Assembly (NCBI GenBank): GCA_000499405.2
Contig: HG738139.1
Location: forward strand, 12,486,398-12,550,397
Length of the DNA stretch: 64,000 bases
Reading direction: 5' to 3'
Source: Onchocerca volvulus
Taxonomy: Eukaryota > Nematoda > Chromadorea > Rhabditida > Onchocercidae
The translations under genes were made by a program, and so were the position numbers. The notes under the pieces are model-generated. The model worked only from the letters and a program-made list of their open reading frames with translations, searched no databases and was not told the DNA's origin. This document shows, one piece after another, positions 1 to 12,900 of this stretch. Within the stretch, counting starts at the first letter, position 1. The number at the start of each line of letters is the position of its first letter.

Positions 1-301
1 TACACGACAATTCAACCAATTTACAAATTAAACAAAAATCAAAGCTATCAAAGCAAAAAAGTTACCAAAAAGGAAATTGAAATGAACATAGCTAACTCAA
101 TTAGTGTGAGTGTTTTTTATTCCGTTTTAATCACTTTGACAGTGGATTGAACTGTTCCTTCGACATCAGTATCATATTTAACTGTTCATTCATATATTTT
201 CTTATGTGTTAAGAAAAGATTTAATTCAAATTTCTTCGATTTTATTTTCCTCATTTCATTTTTCCAATGTTTTCAAAAAGAAAAATATATTTTCATTTCA
301 G
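1..301. other. Probable hyaluronidase intron
   Basis: AT-rich sequence ending in the acceptor TTTTCATTTCAG at 301, immediately before the first recognisable hyaluronidase exon. No further hyaluronidase-like exon is seen here, so the missing N-terminal exons should lie to the left of the window. Confidence 0.6.
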
Positions 302-1948
302 CGCGCCAATATCTCTGCTCATTTATCGGTGGTCCGCAATAATATATCAAAACAAATACCGGATGCCAATTTCAGTGGTTTGGCTGTTATTGATTACGAA
401 AAGTGGCGACCGCTTTGGGATCTACATAATTATTATAAGTTGAAAATTTATCAGAATGAATCGATAGCTCATGTGAAGACTCGAAACAATGGTATAAGTG
501 AATCAAATGCTAAAAAGATTGCAATGGATGAATTCAATAACGCGTCAGTGTGAGTAAATATTAACCTAATTTTCATTTTTCAAGATTTAGAAAAGGAAAA
601 GTTTCCGAATCATTGCAAACATTTGAAACGAAAATGTCATTTCTCGTTCTTCGTTTGAATGAATGAATGATTAAGTTGGAATTTGCATAAGTTTAATTTT
701 CTGGATCATTGCAAATAATAATTTCTTCCGCTAACAGCAATATTTAAGGAACTTTCTACTTGAAACTATTCGTGAAGCGAAGAAATTGAGACCAAATGCA
801 ACATGGGGGTTTTACGGAATGCCATTTTGCAATTACAGTGCTGGAAAAAGTGGTTATGCGGGATGCGGTACAGTATACGAAAAATTTAACGATCGGTTAG
901 GAAATATAGTTTCTTTTTTATCGATTAGAAAAATTCTGCAATTTTTTAAGAAAATTGAAAAGGTCAAGATTATATGATGCATTATCAAGAAAAGGGCGAG
1001 ATTATATAACACATTATCTTCTACCAACAATATCATTATGCTTTTTTTTTTTTTCCTTAATATAATTTTTCGAAATTTTTATTCAAAATCTTATGGCTAT
1101 CTATTTTACTCAGTTTCTTAAACTTATTTTTAAATTTCTGCGAAAATTTTGGAAGAACAATTCAATGAAAAATTTATACTTCTCCAGGCTAGAACATTTG
1201 TATAAGGAAGTTGATGCTCTTTTCCCGTCCATCTATATACCACATAGAGGAAGCAATGTTACAAGTTGCTTGTACGTCGGTTCCGTCCTTACAGAAGCTG
1301 GACGTTGCGCAAAGAAAGTGAAGCCGGAAATACCGACATATCCATACGTTGGCTTTGAGTATTTCCCAATAAATCTTACCAATCCATTCTATACCAGAGT
1401 AAATCAATTTAAATACAACTTTTCTTTCTTTTTTTACATTCAATTTTGAGTTAAATTTTGTAAAATTATTTATGTAATTTCCAATTTTACATTCTATTCT
1501 GTCATTTAATTGCTGAATCTCACATTTATGCCTTCCATTTAATTACTGCGAAAATTTCGACTTTCAAATTTCTAGCGAGATTTACGCAATTCACTGGGTC
1601 AAGCTTTTTATGTGGGTGCAAAAGGCAGTATTATTTGGTCGACATCTAAAAACATGACGGAACGATGCATTAGTATAGCACAATATGTTGAAGATTCTCT
1701 TGGTCCAGAAATTGCAAATCTTCCTAATCTCACATCAGCGAAAACAGCGAGTAAGAATTAAATCATTTCCGGATTATTAGTTATAATTTTTTCCGATTGC
1801 AATTCATTTTTATGTTTTAAACTTCAGTTCAGCATTTGATATATCTCATTATATTTCGGCTTTATTGAAAGAGAAATTTTTAGATACAACAGAATCCTTT
1901 TGCAAAAAATGGAATGGTAACAATGGAATTGGATTCAGACTTTTCTGA
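302..1948 (+). CDS. chhy-1: Hyaluronidase (GH56), 3' part, spliced, 5' end outside window
   Basis: Hydrolyses hyaluronan or chondroitin; usually secreted, lysosomal or GPI-linked. Exons read here: 302-547, 738-895, 1188-1398, 1576-1750, then a last exon from 1833 (or 1884) to the TGA at 1946-1948. The first exon carries the family signature AVIDYEKWRPLW. The second has LRPNATWGFYGMPFCNY, matching the RP-x-WGYY-x-FPDC block. The third has LFPSIYIP. The fourth has LGQAFYVGAKGSIIWSTS followed by LGPEIANL, the usual end of the TIM-barrel domain. Splice phases agree through exon 4. The catalytic D-x-E motif lies upstream of this window and is not visible. The last exon is uncertain: the phase-consistent frame stops at 1948, while another open frame runs to the TGA at 2019-2021. 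The symbol follows the C. elegans orthologue and is inferred from family only. The gene converges on the minus-strand ift-139 gene. Confidence 0.85.
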
Positions 1949-2649
1949 AATCTATCGTGGTATTTACGGAAAAGAAATCGTTGCTAAAAAAATTAAGGAA
2001 GAAAAATACAAATTAATATGAAGAATAATTTTTATGTTAAAAATATTCGTATTATAGAGCCATTATAAAACAAATATATACATACAATAATTTTTATTTG
2101 CTCTTGCTTTTATTTAACTTTCAATCTAATAGAATCTTTTTTTTTTTTTTTTTTGAGTATTATTTCCGATTCGGTCGGAAACATTTGTTAAGATTAAATA
2201 AAAAATCAGCAACAAACATGTTTATGATTTTTGATATCAAGAGTTTGCTTCTGTGAAAATTTAAATGATGAATTAGCGTGCGATATGTTCGAAGTTAGAC
2301 AATAGTTTTGTTAAGATTGAAGTAATTATGGAAGAATATATGGTTTCTTTTCCTGAATATTCCATATCTTCATGTATATTACAACTCTATATCCGACAAA
2401 ACCATTGCAATTGATTCAGATAAATTTGATCTAAGAATGTTTCAATAAATGCTTGTAATTCGCGAGTTAAAATAAAGTTGACGAGAATCTTCAATGGCTT
2501 GAACAGCGAAAAAGAGCATAATTTACTAAAGCTTAGTTGCAACATCGTACGAAAATCTCAAATCAATCGGTAAAGAATTTGAAACGTTACAGAATGTAGC
2601 CGCAGTCAATGCAGAAAATAGACGTGTTGAATAAATTCTGTCTGTCAAG

Positions 2650-3620
2650 AAAGCGCGATCAATAAATTTTTTCCGTTCATGAAGACGTGGTGCAGGGCGG
2701 AGTAAAAAAATTCATTTCGCTTATGAAGAGTCAAAAAATTCAGTCCGTTCACTTACTTTTACTTGTCACAGACGTGACACATTAGAGAAAAATAAGTGTG
2801 TCGAAGAAACATGACACACTTATTTTTTGTCCGAATAACCGAATAAAGGTTAATCCACATACTGGTGCAATTGAAATAATTATCTTTTAATTGCTTCTGT
2901 CGGAGTAACCAAACAAAAGGTTAATTCACATATAGTGTAATCAAAATAATTATCTTATAATTGTTCACCTTATTCCGTAAATTTAATGGTAGTTAAAATC
3001 GTTGAGTAAATGGGCAACCAATTAAAACGTTGTCCAACGGTAATTACAAATCTATTGAAAGTTAAATTTAATTGGTTTTACACAATGGAATGACTTCCAT
3101 CGAGAAGGTAATTATCTAGTCTAAAAGCCAAATTATATTACCGACAAAAAAAGGAAGCAATTATTAATGTCTGCGCCGGCAAGTAATGACACCCAGACGG
3201 AGACTGGGCGTGGACAAAAAACGAAATATAAGCAACGGTGGTAATCAAATCGGGGCAGTTCAGTTCAGTTCAGCTCAGTTATAATCAACCAACGACGTCA
3301 ATTCCACTTCAACGAACTACCATCTCCCATTCCATTTTCTAATTTTTTATACATTATCCATATATATTTTGTTACTTATTGTGTGTCGCCTCAGCTAATA
3401 CTGGACGACACCTCACATGTTATATTTGAAGTAATGAAGTATTTCTATTACTTAGTGTCGTAAAGCATCCTCATTCAAATACACCAAGTTTCACGACATT
3501 TTTTGTGTGTCATAGAAAGCGTTTATTCGAATGCAAGATTGTGTCAAAATTGTGTCAGAGATTTAACATTTATCAGCAAACATTTGCATTTTTACTTATA
3601 TAGATATAAAAAATGAAAAT
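2650..3620. repeat. LTR-like dispersed repeat, copy 1
   Basis: Of higher complexity than the surrounding AT-rich DNA. It contains CACTTACTTTTACTTGTCAC near 2752, two imperfect direct repeats of about 60 bases (about 2838-2902 and 2903-2963, each with AAGGTTAATYCACATA and AATAATTATCTT), a TATA-like ATATAAG near 3226, a run of GTTCAG units near 3257-3279, and an end block GTTTATTCGAATGCAAGATT near 3522. The left block (CACTTAC...TTGTCACRGACGTG) and the right block (TTATTCGAATGC) both recur at 51870-51990. Promoter-like elements without any ORF suggest a solo LTR or non-autonomous element; the superfamily (BEL/Pao or other) cannot be told from this. Confidence 0.5.
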
Positions 3621-3998
3621 TGTACGGTGAGTTTCAAAATACTCTTGAGAGAAATTGACTCATTTTTTGTCATTCAATCCAGTTTTTTTTTCTGCTCACT
3701 TCATCTTTCAAGCACTGGTAAGATGAAACGACAGTTAAGGACGAAACAATACAGTTATGATTCACGTGAACGAAGTGCATTTAAAAATCATATTTAAATT
3801 TTATATTCTCATTACTGATTGTAATAAAATCTTATTCGCCATCAGTTCGAGTCAATTCAATTTAATTTGTTTTTAAATTCTTTAACCCATACAAGATCAG
3901 TTTATTATCATTATTTTTTGCAAGGAAACAAAGAAAAGCGTGGTACTGTAAGATAATTTTTGACATCACATAGTGGCTGACAAAGCTCGCTGGATTAA

Positions 3999-6900
3999 TT
4001 ATATGCGTATAGTTGCTCTTGCTTTGTCCATAATTTCACGTTTGATTCGTGGATAATTCGGGTAAAGTTCTAGCACTCGATGGCATATTTCAATACATTC
4101 GAACGGTTTTCGACATTTCAAATAGTTGTAAGCAAGTTTGTAGCCTATATTTATTTCTGCATCTTTTAGCCAAATCTAACTAATTAGGCTGACAAATAGT
4201 CCATAAATTATTAATGGCATGGCATAATTTCCTCCCACAATTTCTTTCCTTTTTTTTTTGAATCTTGAAATGTTCATTACTAATTTTTTTCGAATCTTGA
4301 AATATTCTTTGCTGTTAATTCAATGAGATCATACATTAAAAAATAATCTTACCGATGGTTGGATTCCTGCATTTGCTTATGCGCCAAGCTTCTTCGTAAT
4401 TTGCAGCTGCTTCATCCCATTTCTGCTCTCGTTCACATAAATATCCCCTATATTCAAATGCCTTCACTGAACTCTGAAAGCTTTTTTGATTTTTAGTTCA
4501 ATTTTTTTGATTACTTTTAGCTTCGGAAACTAGATTAGAATTTAGCTTTTCCATCTTGACCTTCCCAAATAGTACTTCAAATATTGGACATTTTCGGGAG
4601 CAAGCATTAATTTTTTCTATTAATGATTGGCACCAATAATACTGGTCATTTGCTTGGATTTTATGAATTAATTCTCATATTAAATTTTCGAAAGTCTTAC
4701 CGCATTGTGCTGTAAAACAGTTCGCAATATTTCATAAGCTCGATCACTTTTATTTTGATTGATGTAGATATCGACTAATAATAACCAACCTATTCGATAG
4801 TTATTAAAAAGTACTTGGATTTCAAAATGAAAAGTTAGTAATACGGTAGTTGATGAAAAGAAAAAAGATTAAGCTATGACAGGGCTTGATTCTTCAATTT
4901 TGGCATTTAATATCAGGCTTCCAAAATTGAAAAAGTCGTTGATTTCCGATTTATGTGATTTCTATAAATTTCTTCGATCGCTATCAGCATATACAAAAAG
5001 CTTCCGGCATCATACAACTCGTCCCACAGCATATTGAAAAGTAAGTAAATTGATTTGGTACTTTTCATCAAATGGTAATATCACTGATTAATAAGCATCT
5101 AATTTCAGATCTCAATTCAGAGAAAACCAATCAAACTATGGAAAGAAGATACATTTCTCCAAATAATCAGCATCCTCCAATGTCCATGAATAAGAAAGTA
5201 CACGTTTCAGCTGAGCTTTCGCTTTCGGTATTTGTTTTAAAATTAAATACGCTCGAGCTGAACCGAGGAGTGCGCCAACACTTACGATTTCCTAAAATAT
5301 AAAATTTGGATAAAAGATTTTTGAAGTTACTGAAAAGTTAATCAATTCAAAAGTAATTGATATGTTAGTACAAAGACAAACTGAATCTTCAATTTCGGCC
5401 ATACTAAGAAAATTCGTCAATGCTTTTTGCACATTTGCACGATTACTGCTCATCAACAGGATGAAATTTTCCATTAGATGATACTTATGGTTCAATCCAG
5501 GTTTGTACCGCAATTCCTGCAGAGATAGCTCTATCCGAGGTTTCTGTATTTAATTCCAGAAGAAAAATTTCTATAACAAAATAACTTTTCGCGTTATGCA
5601 CCTCTCAAATATTATACTGTTTTTTGCTGAATCATTTTGTCCAATATTATTTTTGATTCTCAAATATTTTTAATTTAAACATCATTTTAAATTGTTTATT
5701 GACAATTATATTCATTACTAACTTAACCTGCATATACGAAACATTGGTCAGAAGTTACTATAGATAAGTTTCTATTTAGATGAAGCATTGTAGCAACAAT
5801 GCAGATGCAAATCAAGATTTTAGTGAAATAATAGGAAGTATAAGATTAGAAGATTTATGCAGTGGCATTTTTTACAATTTCATTATTTTTTGTGCCGGAA
5901 AAATAAAATGTTAGGATTGTCTAATCTTAATCTCCATGTTGGCCCATGATAGAAGTTAATAGTCGTTGCTCAACAAACGTCTAAGCTGATTTCAAATATA
6001 TATATATATATATATATATATTTTATATATATATATATAACTGCAACTGTTGTATTTAAATGTTTCTGACATAAATGATCTGTTTTTCCTATACATCCAG
6101 ATAGCTATATTTACAGATTAATTCAATTTTTTCAATTTTTTAGAATAAAATTTATTTTCTTTCCTAACAAATACTAAATATGGAATCCTTTTTTCCTTAT
6201 TTCTTTATATTACTTCAGACAAATTTGTAAGTAGACTAATAATTATCATACAAACATTATTAAATATCTTAATTTCGAAAAAGGATAATCTCACCTTCAG
6301 AAATCCTTCCGCTGTCTTTGTGCCCACTTCTCTATCATTTCCATTGTTTCTACAATAAATATATCTTTGTTCTTCTAGCCAAGAATGAAAAAGTTGGCAT
6401 AATTTTAATGTCATCTTATTTCATCTCACTGAGCATGATTTTTCCGTTGTTTTATTGTAAAAGAAAATTTTTTTTTGATTTTTTCGTCGCTTAAAAAAAA
6501 GGCTTAATTGAAAAAGAAATTCAGAAATCTGAATTCAATTTCAAATCTATGAGAATTTCTATGTCTATCAAAACAAGTAGAAATTTAAAAGAATCTTCGC
6601 AAACAAACGCATTGCATTCCTGATTGTAGTCGAGCGCTCCACCGCCAATTATTTCATTATCCGGATTTAGACATATTTCAATCATATTATAAGTAGCTCG
6701 TTCACCCCATTCCAGATCACGTCGAGCACGATTAAATGCTTGCAGTGCTGTATTCGGATCTCCAGTATACCTAAACATTTAGACCCATCGTTAGAAAATA
6801 GGTTTTGCTATTGAATAATCTTGATTAAAAAAACTGATAAAAAAGAAAGTGTAATCCAATATTTTTCATTTCCAAATGATTTGTTTGCAACTGGTACTTT

Positions 6901-9900
6901 TCGGTATTTAAAGTTAAATTTTAGATTCTATCATTTACTTCTTAATAATATTCGCTGAAATTCGTTTGTTTATAAAAAATACTATCTCATTACCACTCAT
7001 GTAATCCTTTACAATAATTGAATCCAGCATCAAGTGTAGCCCGAGGATTTGTATTGAGAGCATTTCTCAGATATTTTTCTGCTTGTTCCACATTACCTCT
7101 TCGCCAACTCAACTCAATACATCTTGCCAATGCATAATACTGATCTAGCAATGAAAACTCTCCATATTAAAAAAAAAAAAAAAAGGAAAAAACGCATTTT
7201 ATTGCATGCTTCGAGATTTATTCAAATTTTCTATAATGCTTTTTTACATTTCAATTGCTTGAAATTTATTTTAGTTTAATTAGTCATAAAATTTACATAC
7301 AATTTAGCTCTAATAAAGTTTTATTTCATCGCGTCTGAAAAGGCACCGAACCGGTAATCTTTTAATACTCATTATAATTTGCATTCTAATTGGGAAAAAT
7401 GACATAAAAACGCAAATTTTCAAATCCCGAATTAGCTTACTCGGATTCCTATTGAGCAGTTGTGTAAAATGAATAGTTGCTTTACCGGCTTCATTAGACT
7501 GGTACAACAGATCGGCCATCATCTGCATGTATGATAATAATTAGATATTGAACGAAAATTAATACAATTAATACTAATTATATCTACATGAGAACTAATA
7601 TAATAACTTTTTTTACTTATATTATTATTGGTAATCGATTTTTAAGTTTAACAATATAAAGCTTAAAATTTAGTGTTTCTTTTTTTCTTTTTGAAAACCA
7701 ATTAATAAAGTTGATCTGCAGTAGAAAATATCAAATTCCAGTAATCATTATTAACAATGTCAATCAACAAATTTCAATAATTATCATTAATAAGGTCGAT
7801 GTATTCAAAATAGCACATAAAAATATAAAGTACAGAATAAAGCAGAACGTAACATACCAATGTAGCATCATCGTTATTTCGATCAACATTCAGGATCAGT
7901 TGACATTGTGTATTGCAAGCATCCAGCTTACCTAACGAGAGATACAAATTCGCAAGCGCTGTCATTATCTAAATTTCAGATTTTAAATGTTAATGTATTT
8001 CGAATTCAAAAAAAAACATATGCCTTAAATTTGGCTCATGGAATAAATGGATGAAAACTAATTGAGAAAAAAAAAACTTTGAAAACATTTGACATTTTTC
8101 CGGAATATTATCCCAATTTATACTTTCATTTCTCTTACTTCATGGTATTAAACATGTCAGGTTGGATTCGAGCACAACTATTTCCAAATCTTTCATTGTT
8201 TTTCTTTTTCTTTTTTTTTAGCTAGTCGCATTTCTATCCTGTTTTGCCTTTTTACTTCACTGTACTCTATTTAATTGTTGCCATTTTTCATGGAAATTCT
8301 TGCCTTAGTATCTGTATTATTCAAAAAAATAGCTTCCTGATAAAGATCTATAGCTTTATTAGCATCCCTTCGATTCCAATATAGCTCTGCCAGCTGACAA
8401 CTTATTCTGCAAATGTATATTAAATTTTTGGTAGAATATATTTTTTAAAGCAAAAAATATCAGTACGATCTAAGTTCTGCTTATTCCGTAATTCCTTATT
8501 GTCATAGTCCACAAAGTTAACATTTAAAAGCTATCCACTTCTTGATTTCTCATGTATGTTCTAAAATATACAGTCAGATATAACAAAAATTTTAAAGCTG
8601 AGAAATGCAAATTGAAATTTAATAATATACTTTGCAGCGAGTTTCTTCTCATCGACAAGATTTGCGACCTCGCCGGGTGGTTTTGCAATTATAGATAATT
8701 GAATTTCACGTGCACGTTCTAGTGCTGTGGATGCTTCTTTCCAATGGCCGTTTTCGAACTGCAGTTTCGATAACAAAGACCAATAGGATACATGATCGCT
8801 CATTCGGGCTATGTCTGAAAAGATAATTCCAAAATTTAGTTATCTGAAAGTGAAAAATAAAATGAAATTAATATAATTAAACCAGCCGTAGTGTATCTAT
8901 AATTAATACAACAAATGGTTCTTCAATTTTACTTTATTTTTTTCAAAGTTCTCGATTCAAAAAAATAAATTTTAATAAGTTAAAAATTTTAATTTCAAAC
9001 TTGTCAACTTCAACATTGTTAATCATAAATACAAATTTGAACCCATATAAAATGAATGAAATTCCCTTTTCAGCTCCAAGTTTTGAGTTATATCAAAATA
9101 TTTCAATTTACCGACAGGATTTGGATCTTCATCAAGCGCTTGACGTAGTACTTTTTCGCATTTCTCATAATATTCAAGTTGAAACAACAATTCTGCCAAG
9201 CGCATTCTCATCACTGGTTTACGTCCACTTTTTAATGCTGCTTCATAGTAATTGATTGCCTGGGAATTGAAGTTTTTCGAAAACTGAGATTTCATCAATC
9301 AATGTACATAATTTCATTAAATGGCAAATAGTCTTTTCTTGGGCTTGCTTTTTATAAATTGTTTTTTTCTTTTTTAATTTTAAATTCAAATTTTACTAAA
9401 GATCGACATAAATGTTGTCAGAATACAATAATGATGCAATCATTTCAACTTTCTACTGACCATTTTCAAATTTCAAAAATCCTGCTTACTTTTAATGTAT
9501 TCTTATAAATGAATTGAAATTAAAATACCTTCGTATAAAAATGACACTGAACATATGCTTGGCCTATTTTTTCAGCTAGGATATCATCCTTTGGATTACT
9601 TTTCAACGCCATTTCATATACTTCAATTGCTCGCGCAGGCTAGAACGAATTTTTTGAAGTTTAAATTTTTTGGAATCATCTAAATGAGTGAAGAGCTAAA
9701 ACAAATGAAGATCGAAAATGAGCAAACCTCCTGTATGCTCATATAAGCATCACCGAGCAATACATATGCCATTGGTGACGGATTATTTTGTGCAAGCTGT
9801 CTAAAAAGCAACCTGATAGAAAAACTATAAATAATAAAAAACGAAATTGAAAATTGATATGAAATCCATCTAAGGGGAGAATGAAATTTTATGAACGATC

Positions 9901-12900
9901 ACTTCTCAGAAATGTACTCATTCAGGTATGAATTATATCAAGCATAATATGGTAGAGAAAGAAACAGGATTTCAAAACTTTTGGATCAATGTTTTCTTTC
10001 CGCTTATCATGTTTAGAACTATTAATATTGTAAATACTGAGTCAGTACAAGAAATAATAAGCTTCCCGTTAATGAGCTAATTAAAAATCTTCGCAATGCA
10101 TTTACATGATTGATTTGACTTAGATAAGTAATGTCTGTGAAGCAAATTACGGTAAATATAACGACATAATTTTTAAATTATTGCATAATTAATTTTCTTT
10201 GTATGTAAGACATTCCAATATTTGATATCAGTATAAATCAAAAATTAAATTAGTAAAAACTTCTAGTATCTCGTTCTTTTAAATTAAAGCTATTCCTTAA
10301 TTAGTACTAGAGAATGTGAAATGATGGAAGAATATAATATTATATATTTTACGGAAGGATTTATTTTAATCTAAGCAGGATCGTTTTTCTCCATCTCAAG
10401 ATAACTTTCTATTAAAAATTTCTTGAAACAGAAGTGACTGAGGAACAGTTTCGAATTTTTTATTTTCTCCAACTTGAAGAAGTGGAAGTGGTACATACTT
10501 GAAACAAACAGCAAATTTTTGTTTGTCCTTTTTTTCGTTCAAATAAATTTCGGCCATTTTAATGCGCGCAGCTTGATAATTAGCCTCTGTAGGTGATACT
10601 GATTCAAGCACTTCTAATGCACCATTAATATCTTTACGTTGCAATTTCAGATTTGCTTCCATCAATATGAATTGATGCTTTTCTGTTTTACCAGCCCAAC
10701 GTTCGTGAACTTCTTTCATCACCGCATCAACTTCTGCCTTTAAAATTAGGTAATGGACCTTTTGAATTTCAAAAAAGAGATAGTTAGTGAAAAACATACA
10801 AGTTGACCAAGTTGCTGATAAGAATCTATCAATTCCAAATATATTGCAATACGATCTGCATCAACAATGTCCAATTTTTCGCATTTCTTCGTTTGATCTT
10901 CAAAATGAAAATCTTCTAAAGCACTGACTAATTTCATTTTCGTAAAATATGAAGTAAAGAATGAACAATTATGTACACATTCACATCATCATCAAGATGA
11001 GAATGCCGTTAAATTGCTTGATTAAAATAGCTAAAAGGAAGATATGAAAACTTTTAGTTGTGGCCGTAAACTGCTCATAATTTGGAGAACTAAAAGAAAT
11101 ATCTGTAATTTAAAGAATATAGCATAAATCTGTATTAAAAAAATCTTCTATAAAACAGACCAGCTTTAAACGAGGGTAATTCGATTGCTTTCTGCAATGT
11201 TTTTACCGATGCAGCGAATTGTTTGGAGTTCTTTTGTAGTTTTGCTCTGATAAGATGATACAGAGGATGTTCGCGAACTTTGAAATTATTACTTAGACCA
11301 ATATCCAAACATTTACTAGTCTCCTCATAATTATTTTTGTGGAAGTGAATCTGAAATATTCAAAAAAATAGAAAAATTTTCATGAAAAAAATCTGCGATG
11401 ATCTTAGGTTCCTGAATATCATTTCACCTGTGCCATCAGTAAGTAGGCCTCCGGAGGTGCATCACTTTTATCAGTGCAACTTTTTAGTAATCGTTCTGCT
11501 TCAACAAAATCCATTGAAAGATATTTTGCTTTAGCTAAGAGATATTCAACGCTCAGCAGTGCTAAAATATAGGAAGTAACATAAATAATATTAGAGCTGT
11601 TTTAAATTTCAACTATACATTGTCCAAATTAAATGAATATAGTAAGAGCTTACAGCTTCCTATTTATTAGGCATTAGATTTATTTCTCATAAATATATCT
11701 ATGTCAGCTAAATTTTTAAAAAAATATACAAAATTAAATGACAAAAAAAGCACATACCTGGACAATAATTCCAAAGTAGTGTTAAGACTCTATCAATTTC
11801 TTTGAGTATAACATTAGTAGAATTTACTGGCTAAAATTCACGGTTTGAATGAATGCTTTAATACTCTATTTATACATGATTTGATTAAATGATAAAGATT
11901 TGATTGCATGATAATAAATACATGATTTAATTAATATTGTTCCGGCTTAATTTGATCAATTATCGCCCATTTAGTTTCAAACATTCTTTTTAACATATCA
12001 AATCGCAAAATTTTTACCGTGAGTGGTGCGAATTCATAAAGTTGCATTGCAATATCAATTAATAAGTTTGGATCTAACAACGACAAATATTCCACACCAA
12101 AAACAACCCTCTAAAAATTCTTTTTTAAATTTTTAGTTCCGCTTTTTTGCAGATAAATTTTCATGCATTCGAGGAGTGTAATATGCAACAAACTGGAATT
12201 AAATTAACACGAAAGCATTCCAAGTAATGCTAGAAGCTTTTCAATTCTTGAGATTAATCAGCAAGATTTGCTGAAAAGCATAATCACTGGGAAATATCGA
12301 GCAGTATATATTATAAGCAGATAAAATTGCAATTTAAAAAAAGAAAAGAAAGTAAGCCTGCAATTTCGACAAATGTACATCCACTGCATTTCTTATTTTT
12401 TGAAGAAATTGTTCAAAAGGTTTATGCTGCTCTTTATCCAATACTGCCATCAAATAAATATATAGCTGAAATTTTTGAAAATCTTAAAATTGAAACGATA
12501 ACAGTAATTCTAAAAAATAATTTAATAAATATATGATTGAGTAAATATGATTCAGCTTACACTGGTTTGACAGATGCCTGGATATGTTGCTTTCACAAAC
12601 TCCATTTGAGTAATTGCATCATCAATTTGACCTTTAGCAATGAAACACTGTGCTACACCTATAAGAAGTTTTATTCTGGTCCAGCAATATCCATTAAGTA
12701 AAAAAGAGTTGGGGAAAAAAATATTCAGGAAATTTAAAATCAATAAAGAAAATCATTATAAAGAAGAGAAAAATTAGAGAAAGATGTTACCAATTAATAT
12801 TTGTTCATTAGGAGTAACATCATTTTTTAACGCTTCGAATGCGATTGTTTCAGCAGCCTTAAAATCACCTGCTTGCAACAGTAATCGCACCTGTTCATAT

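Noticed and set aside
4980..5040. Possible ift-139 exon (minus, WDELYDAG)
   Set aside because: The exons on either side join directly in phase ([12 protein letters not shown]) as in TTC21B, leaving this stretch in an intron.
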